A DNA stretch of 64,000 nucleotides from Rhodobacter sp. 24-YEA-8 (GTDB lineage Bacteria; Pseudomonadota; Alphaproteobacteria; Rhodobacterales; Rhodobacteraceae). The translations under genes were made by a program, and so were the position numbers. The notes under the pieces were generated by a model. The model did no database searches, was not told the DNA's origin, and saw only the letters and a program-made list of their open reading frames with translations. Shown here piece by piece: positions 6,267 through 14,804 of the stretch (position 1 is the first letter of the stretch; every line of letters begins with the position of its first letter). The stretch is from contig NZ_FNSK01000002.1 in NCBI RefSeq assembly GCF_900105075.1, positions 248,001 through 312,000 on the forward strand, read 5' to 3'.

Positions 6267-8088
6267 CCCGCTTCCCGCGCCGGATGCGGTGCCCCAGGGG
6301 CTGCCCGATGTGGCGGCCCTGACGAGCCTCGCCTCGCAATTCTTCGCAGCGCTTCCGGGCGCTGCGGGGAACAGCGCTGGTCACCTGCCGTCAAACCCGG
6401 TGCCGGCCAATCCGCAGCCCGCGGGCTTTTCGCCCGGGCCACTGGCGAATGGCCCCGCCTTGCCCGGGACCTTTGCGCCCGGGGCAAATGCCGCGCCAGC
6501 CAACCCGCAGGACGGGGCGGCGGTGCTGGCCTCGACACCCTCGCTGGCGCCCAAAGCGGCGGCGACAAACGGCCTGCCCGATCACGCCGCCATCGTGCCG
6601 CCTGCATTGAACGGCCGGTTCGGCGGCCATTCGCTGGGCGTGCCGCAGGTTTCTCCGCGTACAGCACCCACAACAGATAGCGCATCGCCCTTCTATTTCC
6701 TCGCAGATGCCACGCCTTACGCGCCGCAGTCCAAAGCGCAGGACGTCCCGCGCGAGGATCTGGTTTCTGCCCGGAGCTTTGGCCTCCCCGGCGCGGATGA
6801 TCTGCGCGCACTGCTGGCAGACAACCGGGCGCCCGCGCGCGCGACCCCGGCAAGCCAGCCGCAGCGTGGGGCCTTTGATGTCCATGCCGTGCGCCGCGAT
6901 TTCCCGATCCTGCAGGAGCGGGTGAACGGGCGGCAACTCGTCTGGTTCGACAATGCCGCGACCACGCAGAAACCGCGCCAGGTGATCGAACGGGTCTCGT
7001 ATTTCTACGAGCACGAGAATTCGAACATCCACCGCGCCGCGCATGAGCTCGCCGCCCGCGCCACCGATGCCTATGAAAATGCCCGGGAATCCGTGCGGCG
7101 GTTTATCAATGCTCCTTCCGTCAATGAGGTGATCTTTACCCGGGGCACCACCGAGGCGATCAACCTGATCGCCAAGTCCTGGGGCGCGCGAAATATCGGC
7201 GAGGGCGATGAGATCATCGTCTCTAACCTTGAACATCACGCCAATATCGTGCCCTGGCAGCAGCTCGCCTGGGCGGTCGGCGCGAAGATCAGGGTGATCC
7301 CGGTGGACGATGACGGCCAGGTGATCCTGTCCGAGTATCAGCGTCTCCTGGGGCCGAAGGTGAAGCTTGTCGCGGTCACACAGGTCTCGAACGCGCTAGG
7401 CACCGTGGTGCCGGTGAAAGAGATCGTCGATCTGGCGCATCGCAACGGATCAAAAGCGCTGGTCGATGGCGCGCAGTCGATCAGCCATATGCGGGTTGAT
7501 GTCCAGGATATCGGGGCGGATTTCTTTGTCTTTTCGGGGCATAAGATTTTCGGCCCGACCGGCATCGGCGCGGTCTGGGCCAGGGCCGAGATCCTTGACG
7601 ACATGCCGCCCTGGCAGGGCGGCGGCAATATGATTGAGGATGTCACCTTCGAGCGCACCCGCTTTCAGCCCGCCCCGAACAAGTTCGAGGCCGGGACCGG
7701 CAATATCGCCGATGCGGTCGGCCTTGGTGCCGCGCTGGAATATGTCGAGGGCTGGGGGATCGAGAATATCGGCCGCTATGAGCATGAGCTGCTCGATTAC
7801 GCCACCCAACTGCTGCGGCCCATCAAAGGTGTGCGGCTGGTCGGCACGGCGCGCGACAAGGCCTCGGTTCTGTCCTTCACGCTGGAAGGTTATACCACGC
7901 ATGAGGTCGGCGTGGCGTTGAATGAGGAAGGTATCTCGGTGCGCACCGGCCATCACTGCGCTCAGCCGATCCTGCGGCGCTTTGGGCTGGAGACAACGGT
8001 GCGCCCCTCATTGGCCTTCTACAATACGCGCGATGAGGTCGACCGCTTCATCGCTGTGGTGCAGCGCCTGTCGAAAGCGCCGCATTGA
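6241..8088 (+). CDS. Encapsulated cysteine desulfurase with disordered N-terminal targeting region
   Basis: This 615-residue protein has residues ~1-210 of Pro/Ala/Gly-rich low-complexity sequence and then a complete SufS-type (group II) PLP cysteine desulfurase from FDVHAVRRDFP onward. The catalytic domain converts L-cysteine to alanine and enzyme persulfide. The PLP lysine is Lys435 (SGHKIFGP) and the persulfide cysteine is Cys573 (RTGHHCAQP). The N-terminal region is the expected cargo-loading segment; ordered islands in it include VAALTSLASQFFAALPG, SASPFYFLADATPYAP and SFGLPGADDLRALLAD. ATG 6241 lies inside the shell gene's last codons; an upstream in-frame codon at 6199 would add residues overlapping the shell gene further. 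No sufBCD genes accompany it, so a role in sulfur storage or release is likelier than dedicated Fe-S assembly. Confidence 0.94.
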   Translation: MTIPTPISNPLPAPDAVPQGLPDVAALTSLASQFFAALPGAAGNSAGHLPSNPVPANPQPAGFSPGPLANGPALPGTFAPGANAAPANPQDGAAVLASTPSLAPKAAATNGLPDHAAIVPPALNGRFGGHSLGVPQVSPRTAPTTDSASPFYFLADATPYAPQSKAQDVPREDLVSARSFGLPGADDLRALLADNRAPARATPASQPQRGAFDVHAVRRDFPILQERVNGRQLVWFDNAATTQKPRQVIERVSYFYEHENSNIHRAAHELAARATDAYENARESVRRFINAPSVNEVIFTRGTTEAINLIAKSWGARNIGEGDEIIVSNLEHHANIVPWQQLAWAVGAKIRVIPVDDDGQVILSEYQRLLGPKVKLVAVTQVSNALGTVVPVKEIVDLAHRNGSKALVDGAQSISHMRVDVQDIGADFFVFSGHKIFGPTGIGAVWARAEILDDMPPWQGGGNMIEDVTFERTRFQPAPNKFEAGTGNIADAVGLGAALEYVEGWGIENIGRYEHELLDYATQLLRPIKGVRLVGTARDKASVLSFTLEGYTTHEVGVALNEEGISVRTGHHCAQPILRRFGLETTVRPSLAFYNTRDEVDRFIAVVQRLSKAPH

Positions 8089-8093
8089 AACAG

Positions 8094-8119
8094 ACCCGCC
8101 CCGAAGGCACGGGGCGGGT
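8094..8119. terminator. Bidirectional terminator between the desulfurase and the cysteine hydrolase
   Basis: ACCCGCCCCG (8094-8103) and CGGGGCGGGT (8110-8119) form a perfect 10-bp stem with a 6-nt loop, starting 5 bp after the desulfurase stop. The TAA of the opposing gene (8119-8121) touches the stem. It separates the convergent sulfur island and the Pot operon. Confidence 0.75.
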
Positions 8120-8691
8120 TACCTGTTGCTGAGGATCTGCTCAGTGGTCGCGAGCCGGATCTGATCTTCGCAACGCGGGTAGATCAGGCGCAGGGCCGCC
8201 TCATGCGCCTCGCGCGCGGAACTGCCGACGGCATCAATGGCGATGGTCACGTCAAAGCCAAGATCCATCGCATCCATCACTGCCGCCAGCACACAGACAT
8301 CCGTTTCCACCCCGGAAAACACGATATGCCGCACCCCAGCGGCAAGGAGCCTCTCGGTCACGCCAGCCACTTTGAACGGCGAATAGATCAGCTTGTCGAT
8401 CACCAGAGATTTCGCCGCAAAGGGCTGCAATTCCGCCACCAGATCCAGCAGCGCGCGATCGATCCTTTCGCCGGTCAGCATATCCCAGCGTTGGTAATAG
8501 CGCGCCCAGGTGCCGGTTGCCGCCTCGGCCGTCTCGGGCACCACGAAGCGCGCAAAGGCGTTCTGGCCGCGAAACCCCTCGCAGAGCCGCAACACATTCG
8601 GCAGCACCTCGCGCAGCATCGGCGTGTGCCAGACGGTTTCCTCATCAAACAGCCGCTGCATGTCGATGACCATATGAAGCATATCGCGCAT
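8119..8691 (-). CDS. Isochorismatase-family cysteine hydrolase
   Basis: This 190-residue alpha/beta hydrolase is of the isochorismatase/nicotinamidase fold. The triad residues are visible: Asp in VIDMQ near the N-terminus, Lys in VIDKLIYSPF, and nucleophilic Cys in SGVETDVCVLAAV. Members hydrolyse amides such as carbamoylsarcosine, biuret, nicotinamide or ureidoacrylate, or isochorismate; the substrate cannot be read from sequence. ATG 8691 is chosen because it starts one base after the stop of the upstream ABC ATPase, implying coupling. It is the last gene of the nine-gene operon, so it likely acts on an amide-containing product of the imported substrate. Confidence 0.85.
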   Translation of the reverse strand: MRDMLHMVIDMQRLFDEETVWHTPMLREVLPNVLRLCEGFRGQNAFARFVVPETAEAATGTWARYYQRWDMLTGERIDRALLDLVAELQPFAAKSLVIDKLIYSPFKVAGVTERLLAAGVRHIVFSGVETDVCVLAAVMDAMDLGFDVTIAIDAVGSSAREAHEAALRLIYPRCEDQIRLATTEQILSNR

Positions 8692-8692
8692 C

Positions 8693-9727
8693 TCAGCCCT
8701 CCACAGGGATTGTATGCGCGGCGGGCCAGCTGAGCGTGACCTCCGCGCCATTGGGCAGGATCACCCCGTCGCTGTTTTGCGCAAAGACCTTCAGCCGCTG
8801 CCCGCCCGGCCCTTCCATCAGATAGGTCAGGTTCGCGCCGGCGTAGATCGCGTTCAGCACTTTCGCGCGCAGCTGGTTTTCATATGCGGCATCAAGGCTG
8901 ATTTTTTCGGGCCTGACCGCCAGTGTCACGTCGCGGCCCTCGGCCAGGCCCGGCGCGGTGATGCGGTGTCCGGCGACCGTGATCGCGCCGCCCTCGACAC
9001 GACCGGTGAAGAAATTGGCATCGCCAAGGAATTCGGCGGCAAAGCGGGTGGCCGGCCGTTCATAGATCGCGGCCGGCGCGCCCATCTGCACGATGCGTCC
9101 ACGGTCGAGGATCGCCACCTGATCCGACAGCGTCAGCGCCTCTTCCTGATCATGGGTGACAAAGATCGTTGTCACGCCGATCTCGCGTTGCAGGCTCAGA
9201 AGCTCGACCTGCATCTCCTGTCTGAGCCGCCGGTCCAGCGCAGAAAGCGGCTCGTCAAGCAAAAGAACCCTCGGCCCGGTCACAATTGCCCGGGCCATCG
9301 CGACGCGCTGCTGCTGACCACCGGAAAGCTGTTTCGGCAGGCGCTCGGCAAAGCCCGGCAGCCGCACCATCTCCAGCGCCTCATCAATGCGGCGCTTTGC
9401 CTCGGCACCTTTGACCCCGCGCTGGCCAAGGCCGAAGGCGACGTTGTCCCTGACACTCATATGCGGGAACAGCGCGTAGGACTGGAACACCATGCCGATA
9501 TTGCGGGCCCAGACCGGGATGCGGGTGACGTCTTCGCCGCCGATGGTCACCTGACCCGCCTCGGGCGTGATAAAGCCCGCGATGATCCTCAGAAGCGTCG
9601 TCTTCCCCGAGCCGGACGGGCCGAGAAGGCTGGTGAAGCTCCCCGATGGGAAATCGACTGTGATATCGGTCAGAACGGGGCTGCCGCCATAGGATTTGGC
9701 GATGCCCGTCAGCTTAACGTCGGACAT
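8693..9727 (-). CDS. PotA-type ABC transporter ATPase (spermidine/putrescine-like)
   Basis: This 344-residue cytoplasmic ATPase energises the adjacent importer. Walker A is LLGPSGSGKTTLLR, the signature LSGGQQQRVAMARAI, Walker B RVLLLDEPLSALD, and the switch histidine lies in FVTHDQEEAL. After residue ~240 there is a TOBE-type C-terminal domain (ITVAGHRITAPG then LAVRPEKI), which fits PotA/CysA/MalK-type ATPases. It overlaps the preceding permease gene by 14 bp. The PotA-like family handles polyamines, thiamine, opines, amines and other cations, so substrate is not settled. Confidence 0.93.
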   Translation of the reverse strand: MSDVKLTGIAKSYGGSPVLTDITVDFPSGSFTSLLGPSGSGKTTLLRIIAGFITPEAGQVTIGGEDVTRIPVWARNIGMVFQSYALFPHMSVRDNVAFGLGQRGVKGAEAKRRIDEALEMVRLPGFAERLPKQLSGGQQQRVAMARAIVTGPRVLLLDEPLSALDRRLRQEMQVELLSLQREIGVTTIFVTHDQEEALTLSDQVAILDRGRIVQMGAPAAIYERPATRFAAEFLGDANFFTGRVEGGAITVAGHRITAPGLAEGRDVTLAVRPEKISLDAAYENQLRAKVLNAIYAGANLTYLMEGPGGQRLKVFAQNSDGVILPNGAEVTLSWPAAHTIPVEG

Positions 9728-10493
9728 CTTTCGCTCCGAACTTCGAGAAGATGAAATAGATCAGCACCAGCGCCATTGATGCGAGCAACAGCACCGTCGA
9801 GATGATGTTGATATCGGGGGTGAAGCCTTTGCGGATCGCGGAATAGATTTTCACGGGCAGCGTCGTATAGCCGGGCGTGGCCAGGAAATACGAGATCACG
9901 AACTGATCAAGCGAGACCGCGAAGGCAAACAGCGCAGCGCCGATGATCGAGGGGGTCAACAACGGCAGGGTCACCCGGAAAAAGGCGAAAAGCGGCGTCG
10001 CCCCAAGGCTCATCGCGGCCTCTTCGAGATCCTGGCGAATGGTTTGCAGGCCGGTGGAGACCACGAGCACCACGTAAGGAATGGCCAGTGCGACATGGCC
10101 GATCAGCATGGCATGGAAGCCGCGACCGATGCCGCTCCAGTAAAACATCACCAGCATCGCGGTGCCGGTGATCAGCCAGGGGATCGCGATGGGCGGAAGC
10201 AGCATGACGCGCAGAAAATTCCGCCCCGGAAATTCACGCCGATGCAGCGCCACGGCGGCGGCAGTGCCGACCGGGGTGGCGATCAGCGTTACGATCACGG
10301 CGACGATAACCGAATTCTTGCCGGCCTCGATCAGCTCCTGGTTCTGCCAAAGCTCATGCCACCAGCGGGTCGAGAACTCGAAGGGCAGCTGGTAATAGGG
10401 CGAGGCGTTGAAGCCCATCGCGATCATCACGCCAATGGGCAGGTAGAGAAAAAAGATCAGAAGGCAGAGATACAGGCGACCAAAGGCTTTCAT
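9714..10493 (-). CDS. PotC-type ABC permease
   Basis: This 259-residue inner-membrane permease has about six transmembrane helices and the cytoplasmic EAA loop EEAAMSLGATPLFAFFRVTLP that docks on the ATPase. ATG 10493 (MKAFGRLYLC) follows GGAG in the end of the previous gene, whose stop is at 10498; a longer start at 10511 would overlap that gene. It forms the heterodimeric membrane domain with the PotB-type partner. Confidence 0.92.
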   Translation of the reverse strand: MKAFGRLYLCLLIFFLYLPIGVMIAMGFNASPYYQLPFEFSTRWWHELWQNQELIEAGKNSVIVAVIVTLIATPVGTAAAVALHRREFPGRNFLRVMLLPPIAIPWLITGTAMLVMFYWSGIGRGFHAMLIGHVALAIPYVVLVVSTGLQTIRQDLEEAAMSLGATPLFAFFRVTLPLLTPSIIGAALFAFAVSLDQFVISYFLATPGYTTLPVKIYSAIRKGFTPDINIISTVLLLASMALVLIYFIFSKFGAKDVRR

Positions 10494-10497
10494 CCGC

Positions 10498-11400
10498 TCA
10501 CAACTCCGCATTGCGGCTCAGCACGCCGGAGAAGGTCGCGAAGATCGCCAGCACCACCGCAAGCAGCATGAAGGAAAGCGCGGCCCCCTGCGGCCAGTTG
10601 AAGCCTTGGGTAAAACTGTCCTCGATCACGGTGCCAAGCGTCACTCCCTGCGGCCCGCCAAGGATCCGCGGCTCCATAAACGCGCCGACGACCGGCACGA
10701 AGATCAGCACCGATCCGGCGATCAGCCCGGGTGCAGCCATCGGGATCAGGATGCGTCCAAGGATCGTCCACCAGCGGGCGCCAAGGCTTTCTGCCGCCTC
10801 GACAATCGCATCGTCAATGGTCGAGATCGCGATATAGCAGGTCAGGACCATATAGGGCAGATAGCCATGCACCAGGCCCAGCACGATTGCCGGGCGGGAA
10901 TAGAGAAAGCCGACCGATGCGGCCTCGGGCAGGATGAACTGCACCACGGCATCAAGGAACCCGCCCTCCCGGATCACCATGGTCCAGGAGAAGATCCGCA
11001 CCAGCCCATTGGTCCAGAACGGCAGAAGGATCAGGATCAGGAAGATCCATTGCGACCGCCCAAGGCCCGACCGCGCCAGCGCCAGCGCGGCCAGAAATCC
11101 GGTCACGGCACAGATCAGCGTGGTCGCGAAAGCGATCTGGAAGGTCCAGGAGGCCACCTGCCACATATAGGGCTGGGTGAAGAATATTTTATACTGATCA
11201 AGCGTGTAGCCGATTTCCTTATTGCCAATGGGTGTGGCTGTCATGAAGGAAAACAGGAACATCGCGCCCAAGGGCAGGAATATCGCAATCAACAGCCAGC
11301 CATAGGCCGGCAACAAAAGCGCCGTGGTCGCAACCCAGGGCGGCAGGCGCCTCCCGCCCATTTTCAGGGCGGGGGCTGCTGAGATGGGGCCTGCGCTCAT
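10498..11400 (-). CDS. PotB-type ABC permease
   Basis: This 300-residue inner-membrane permease is the partner of the PotC-type protein. It has an N-terminal helix (LLLPAYGWLLIAIFLPLG), further helices, and the EAA-type loop VEAAESLGARWWTILGRILIP. It overlaps the upstream binding-protein gene by 4 bp (stop and start interlock at 11397-11400), which supports one translationally coupled operon. Confidence 0.92.
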   Translation of the reverse strand: MSAGPISAAPALKMGGRRLPPWVATTALLLPAYGWLLIAIFLPLGAMFLFSFMTATPIGNKEIGYTLDQYKIFFTQPYMWQVASWTFQIAFATTLICAVTGFLAALALARSGLGRSQWIFLILILLPFWTNGLVRIFSWTMVIREGGFLDAVVQFILPEAASVGFLYSRPAIVLGLVHGYLPYMVLTCYIAISTIDDAIVEAAESLGARWWTILGRILIPMAAPGLIAGSVLIFVPVVGAFMEPRILGGPQGVTLGTVIEDSFTQGFNWPQGAALSFMLLAVVLAIFATFSGVLSRNAEL

Positions 11401-12467
11401 TTCGCGGCGTAATAGGCTTTCATTTCCTGCCAGAGCGCGTTGAACCCATCGCGCCGCGCATCCGGCAGGGCAGACATGATCGACATCGTGTCGATATATT
11501 CCGCTTTGTGGACCTGTTTCATCAGGTCATCCTCGGGCAGCTTTGCCATCGCATCGACATTGGCCGAAGCCGGCGCGCCCACCTCGGTCGCCCAGCGGAA
11601 ATAGAAATCCGGGTCGATCATGTAATTGATGAACGCATGGGCTGCATCGACATCCGGAGCGGTCGAGGGCACGGCGAGTCCGTCGAGCCAGCCGATCGCA
11701 CCCTCTTTCGGCACCACGAAATGCACCGGCAGACCGCCATTGCGGAACGAGCGCACCACGCCGCCCGACCAGGCGACCGACAGATCGAACTCATTCGCTG
11801 CGAAAGCCTTGTTCCACTGGTCTTCCGAGGTCCAGAGATTGTGCAGGTTCGGACGCACCGATTGCAGGAAGCCCTTCACCGCCTCCAGGTCTTTCGGGTC
11901 ATTCATGTCCTGACCGGTGGCCAGCGCGCCAAGGCCCACAGCGGTCACCGCATCGTCGAACAGCGCGACCTTGCCCGCCCAGGCCGGGTCTGCGAGCGCG
12001 GCGTAGCTGTCGGGATCGGTCTTGCCATCCCTGACGCCCAGCCCGTTCATCCCCCAGACCCAGGCGCAGCCGAAGGTCTCGCCCTCATATTGCATATTGT
12101 CATGGTCTTTGAGCTTCGGCGCGAGGCCCGCCGCATTCGGGATCTTTGCGAAATCGACCGGCTGGATCAGCCCCTGCCCCGCTGCCTGCGCGATCCGGGC
12201 CGAGTTGATCAGCACCACATCATAGGCGCCGGGATTGGTCGCCAGTTTGGTGATCATCTCGGCTTCGGAATTGAAATAGTCGTGCACGACCTCGATACCG
12301 GTCGCGGCCTTAAAGGCCTCAAGCGCCCATTTCTCGTCGGTGCCGTAGCCCTGCCAGTTCAACACGGTGATCTTCGTCGCCGCCAGCGCGCGGCGCGGCC
12401 CCATCAGCGTCGTTGCCAGCACCGTGCCGCCCATCAGTTGCACCATTGCGCGTCTGCTGAGTTTCAT
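11397..12467 (-). CDS. PotD-type periplasmic substrate-binding protein
   Basis: This 356-residue extracytoplasmic solute-binding protein belongs to the spermidine/putrescine-type group. A twin-arginine-like leader (KLSRRAMVQLMGG) ends near RALAATKITVLNW. The mature part has the usual PotD features (QGLIQPVDFAKIPN, VWGMNGLGV, INYMIDPDFYFRWATEVG). ATG 12467 is chosen because a strong GGGAGGGAGACGGGAA lies upstream; a longer start at 12572 would add a non-leader basic stretch. Acidic polyamine-binding residues cannot be confirmed by eye. The neighbouring glycoside hydrolases make a sugar-amine or modified polyamine ligand possible. Confidence 0.92.
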   Translation of the reverse strand: MKLSRRAMVQLMGGTVLATTLMGPRRALAATKITVLNWQGYGTDEKWALEAFKAATGIEVVHDYFNSEAEMITKLATNPGAYDVVLINSARIAQAAGQGLIQPVDFAKIPNAAGLAPKLKDHDNMQYEGETFGCAWVWGMNGLGVRDGKTDPDSYAALADPAWAGKVALFDDAVTAVGLGALATGQDMNDPKDLEAVKGFLQSVRPNLHNLWTSEDQWNKAFAANEFDLSVAWSGGVVRSFRNGGLPVHFVVPKEGAIGWLDGLAVPSTAPDVDAAHAFINYMIDPDFYFRWATEVGAPASANVDAMAKLPEDDLMKQVHKAEYIDTMSIMSALPDARRDGFNALWQEMKAYYAAK

Positions 12468-12535
12468 TTCCCGTCTCCCTCCCTGAAGGCCATGCGGGCG
12501 CGAATGGCGCCGGGCCTCTGATCTTCCTGCGATCT

Positions 12536-12551
12536 TGTCCCGCAAGGGACA
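12536..12551. repeat. Short stem-loop between the glycoside hydrolase gene and the binding-protein gene
   Basis: TGTCCC (12536-12541) and GGGACA (12546-12551) are perfect 6-bp arms around a 4-nt loop, in the 101-bp gap downstream of the hydrolase stop and upstream of the PotD-type gene. It may stabilise the abundant binding-protein transcript end or attenuate readthrough. Confidence 0.4.
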
Positions 12552-12568
12552 GCGCAACACCGTCACTG

Positions 12569-14797
12569 TCAAGCACCATGCCGGATGTTGCGAAACCAGA
12601 TCGAAAGCCGGGCCGGTCTGGCCGTCGACAACCGCAGCTGCAGGGGGCCATCGCCGGGATCCTGCAGCTGTGGCGCGCCATCCAGCTCAATCGCCAGCAC
12701 ATCTGACATCCGGACCTGCGGCAGGCTCAGACTGCCCGCCACGCAGGCGGGGATTTCACAGCTGAAACAGCCCTCGCCAAAACGGATATGCCTGAGCGGA
12801 CCCGCGATATCGCTGACCAGCCGCGCCTGGCCCGTCGGGTCTGACAGTGTCAGCACCCCCCCTGCCCGGCTCACCACCACCGACCCGAGCGGGCTTTCCA
12901 GCGGGCCCATACGGCAATCGGGCCCGTTTTGCAGGCTCCACCCGGTCCAGGGTGAGAATCCGCAGATCTCTTCGACCGCCATCAGTGGCAGCAGCCCCGC
13001 CCAGATGTAAAATCCATCGGCATCGCCCTGATCGAGCACTTCGCCGGTTTCGGGGTTGTAATTCTCGCCCGCGATCCGCGCCTCGTCCCAGTTCCTGCGG
13101 AAAAGTGCCAGGCTTTCCGCTGCGAGACGCGCGGCGCGCGTGGTCTCGCCGGCGCGGTGCAGGCCCAGCCAGACAAGGTAATTCACATTGGGCCAGATCC
13201 GTCCGCGCCAATAGACATTGTCCTGATAGGCCGGATCGTCGCGGGTGGCATTGGGCAGGGGCCAGGGGCTGCGGAAGGTCTCCGCATCCTCCATATGCCG
13301 CATCAGTGCCGCTTGCTGGCCGGCATCCGCCGCGCCGCATAAAAGCGGGTAAAAGCTGGTTGGAGACAGCGATTTCACAAATGCCCCGCCGCGCTGGCGG
13401 TTGGCAAAGATCTGGCGGCTTTCGTCCCAGAGCTGTTCGCGGATCAGCCGGCGATGCTTCCCGGCCATTTCGCGCATCTCGGTCGCGGTGGCGGTATCGC
13501 CCAGCTCTGCCGCGATCAGCGAAAGCATCTCGGCATCCAGCGCAACCACGCAATTCAGCCCCAGATCCCAGGTCGATAGGCTGCGGCTCTCCGCCTGCCA
13601 GACGGCCTCATCATGGGTGGCGCTGTTATCCATGCCCGTCTCATTCCGGGCGCCGAAATGGGTGCCCTGATAGAGCGCCGCGCCGACATCCGACGATCCG
13701 CAAGAGATCAGGCCGCTCGAATCCGGGTCGCGTTCCCGCCGCCACCAGCGATGGTTTCTCAGCAAAATCTCATACTGCGCCGACAGAAGCGAACGTTCGC
13801 CCAGGCGCAGGAACAGGGACCAGGCCACCAGCGCGCCAAGCGGCGGCTGGCTGCGATCCACCCAGGCGTCGTTCGACGTCACGATACAGGCGATATTCCC
13901 CTGCGGCGTAGCGCCTCCATGCGCCACTGCCATATTCTGCCGCGCAAGATCCGGGTCCAGCACACCCGCCAGCAGCGCGGCATAGCATTGGTCATTATAC
14001 CAGACCGCATAGCGCCCGAGATTCCAGATCCGCGTCACTTTGGTATAGGGGCGATGGTTTTCCGTGTCCCAGACCGTGTTCCAGCCGGTGATGTCGCGAA
14101 TGGCCTCCAGCGCACCGGCGGCAGCCCCCTCATGCAGTGATCCGGGCACAGGCGCGGGTGCGGCCAGTGCCGCTTTTGCCCCTGCCACAGCCAGAAGTTC
14201 GTTGTCAGCCACCGCAGCCGCCCAGGCGCCGTCTCGCATCATGTCGAGATTGAAACGCAATGCCAGCAAAGGGGCGGCCTCCGCCCGGCTCTCCAGGCTG
14301 AAATAGCCGTTTTCTTCCAGATCGTCACGCAAAGCGCCCAGATCCGGGTGGCCGGATACGACGATCGCCGGATCGCGGCTGACAATCGCGGCCCAGCGAT
14401 GGCCCATGCGGATCAGCACCGCCTCCGCCGCCTTGTCGAACCGCGCTTCCGCCCCATCGGCGGCTATCGCCAGCACCACCCAGAACCTCGCCCCCCATTC
14501 GCCGGTCTCGCGCGCCTCCCAGGCACCACGGATCGCAAAAGGATCAACGGCTCCCGCCTGAAACCCGATCCTTGTGCCGGCGAAATCTGTCTCGAGCCCC
14601 GCGAAGCCGCCATCCGCCCGATGCGCCCCCAGCCGCACCACATCCGCCCGTGGCTCGATCAGCGAGGTCTTGCGCGCCCTTGTCGAATAAAGGACCGGCG
14701 TCACCCTGAGCCCCAGCGGCTGAAAGATCATCTCGGCGGGCCGCTCGCCCCAGGTGAACCAGAGCCGCGAAAGCGGCAGGGTCGTGGTCATCGACAT
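12569..14797 (-). CDS. GH63/MGH1-like (alpha/alpha)6-barrel glycoside hydrolase
   Basis: This 742-residue protein resembles the six-hairpin glycosidases of the GH63/MGH1/trehalase-like group. The N-terminal ~230 residues look like a beta-sandwich. The barrel follows, with characteristic segments NETGMDNSATHDEA, NVYWRGRIWPNVNYLVWLGL, ENYNPETGEVLDQG and DGFYIWAGLLPLMAVEE. A beta-rich tail of ~110 residues closes it. No signal peptide is visible, so it acts in the cytosol on imported material. Acidic residues in the DNSATHDE and NPETGE segments are candidate catalytic acids. It starts 7 bp after the preceding hydrolase gene stops. The sugar is unknown. Confidence 0.8.
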   Translation of the reverse strand: MSMTTTLPLSRLWFTWGERPAEMIFQPLGLRVTPVLYSTRARKTSLIEPRADVVRLGAHRADGGFAGLETDFAGTRIGFQAGAVDPFAIRGAWEARETGEWGARFWVVLAIAADGAEARFDKAAEAVLIRMGHRWAAIVSRDPAIVVSGHPDLGALRDDLEENGYFSLESRAEAAPLLALRFNLDMMRDGAWAAAVADNELLAVAGAKAALAAPAPVPGSLHEGAAAGALEAIRDITGWNTVWDTENHRPYTKVTRIWNLGRYAVWYNDQCYAALLAGVLDPDLARQNMAVAHGGATPQGNIACIVTSNDAWVDRSQPPLGALVAWSLFLRLGERSLLSAQYEILLRNHRWWRRERDPDSSGLISCGSSDVGAALYQGTHFGARNETGMDNSATHDEAVWQAESRSLSTWDLGLNCVVALDAEMLSLIAAELGDTATATEMREMAGKHRRLIREQLWDESRQIFANRQRGGAFVKSLSPTSFYPLLCGAADAGQQAALMRHMEDAETFRSPWPLPNATRDDPAYQDNVYWRGRIWPNVNYLVWLGLHRAGETTRAARLAAESLALFRRNWDEARIAGENYNPETGEVLDQGDADGFYIWAGLLPLMAVEEICGFSPWTGWSLQNGPDCRMGPLESPLGSVVVSRAGGVLTLSDPTGQARLVSDIAGPLRHIRFGEGCFSCEIPACVAGSLSLPQVRMSDVLAIELDGAPQLQDPGDGPLQLRLSTARPARLSIWFRNIRHGA

Positions 14798-14804
14798 CGG
14801 GGCC

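Noticed and set aside
6241..8088. Desulfurase as part of a Suf/Isc Fe-S operon
   Set aside because: No sufBCD, sufE, iscU or iscA genes are nearby, and the N-terminal extension is atypical of housekeeping SufS.
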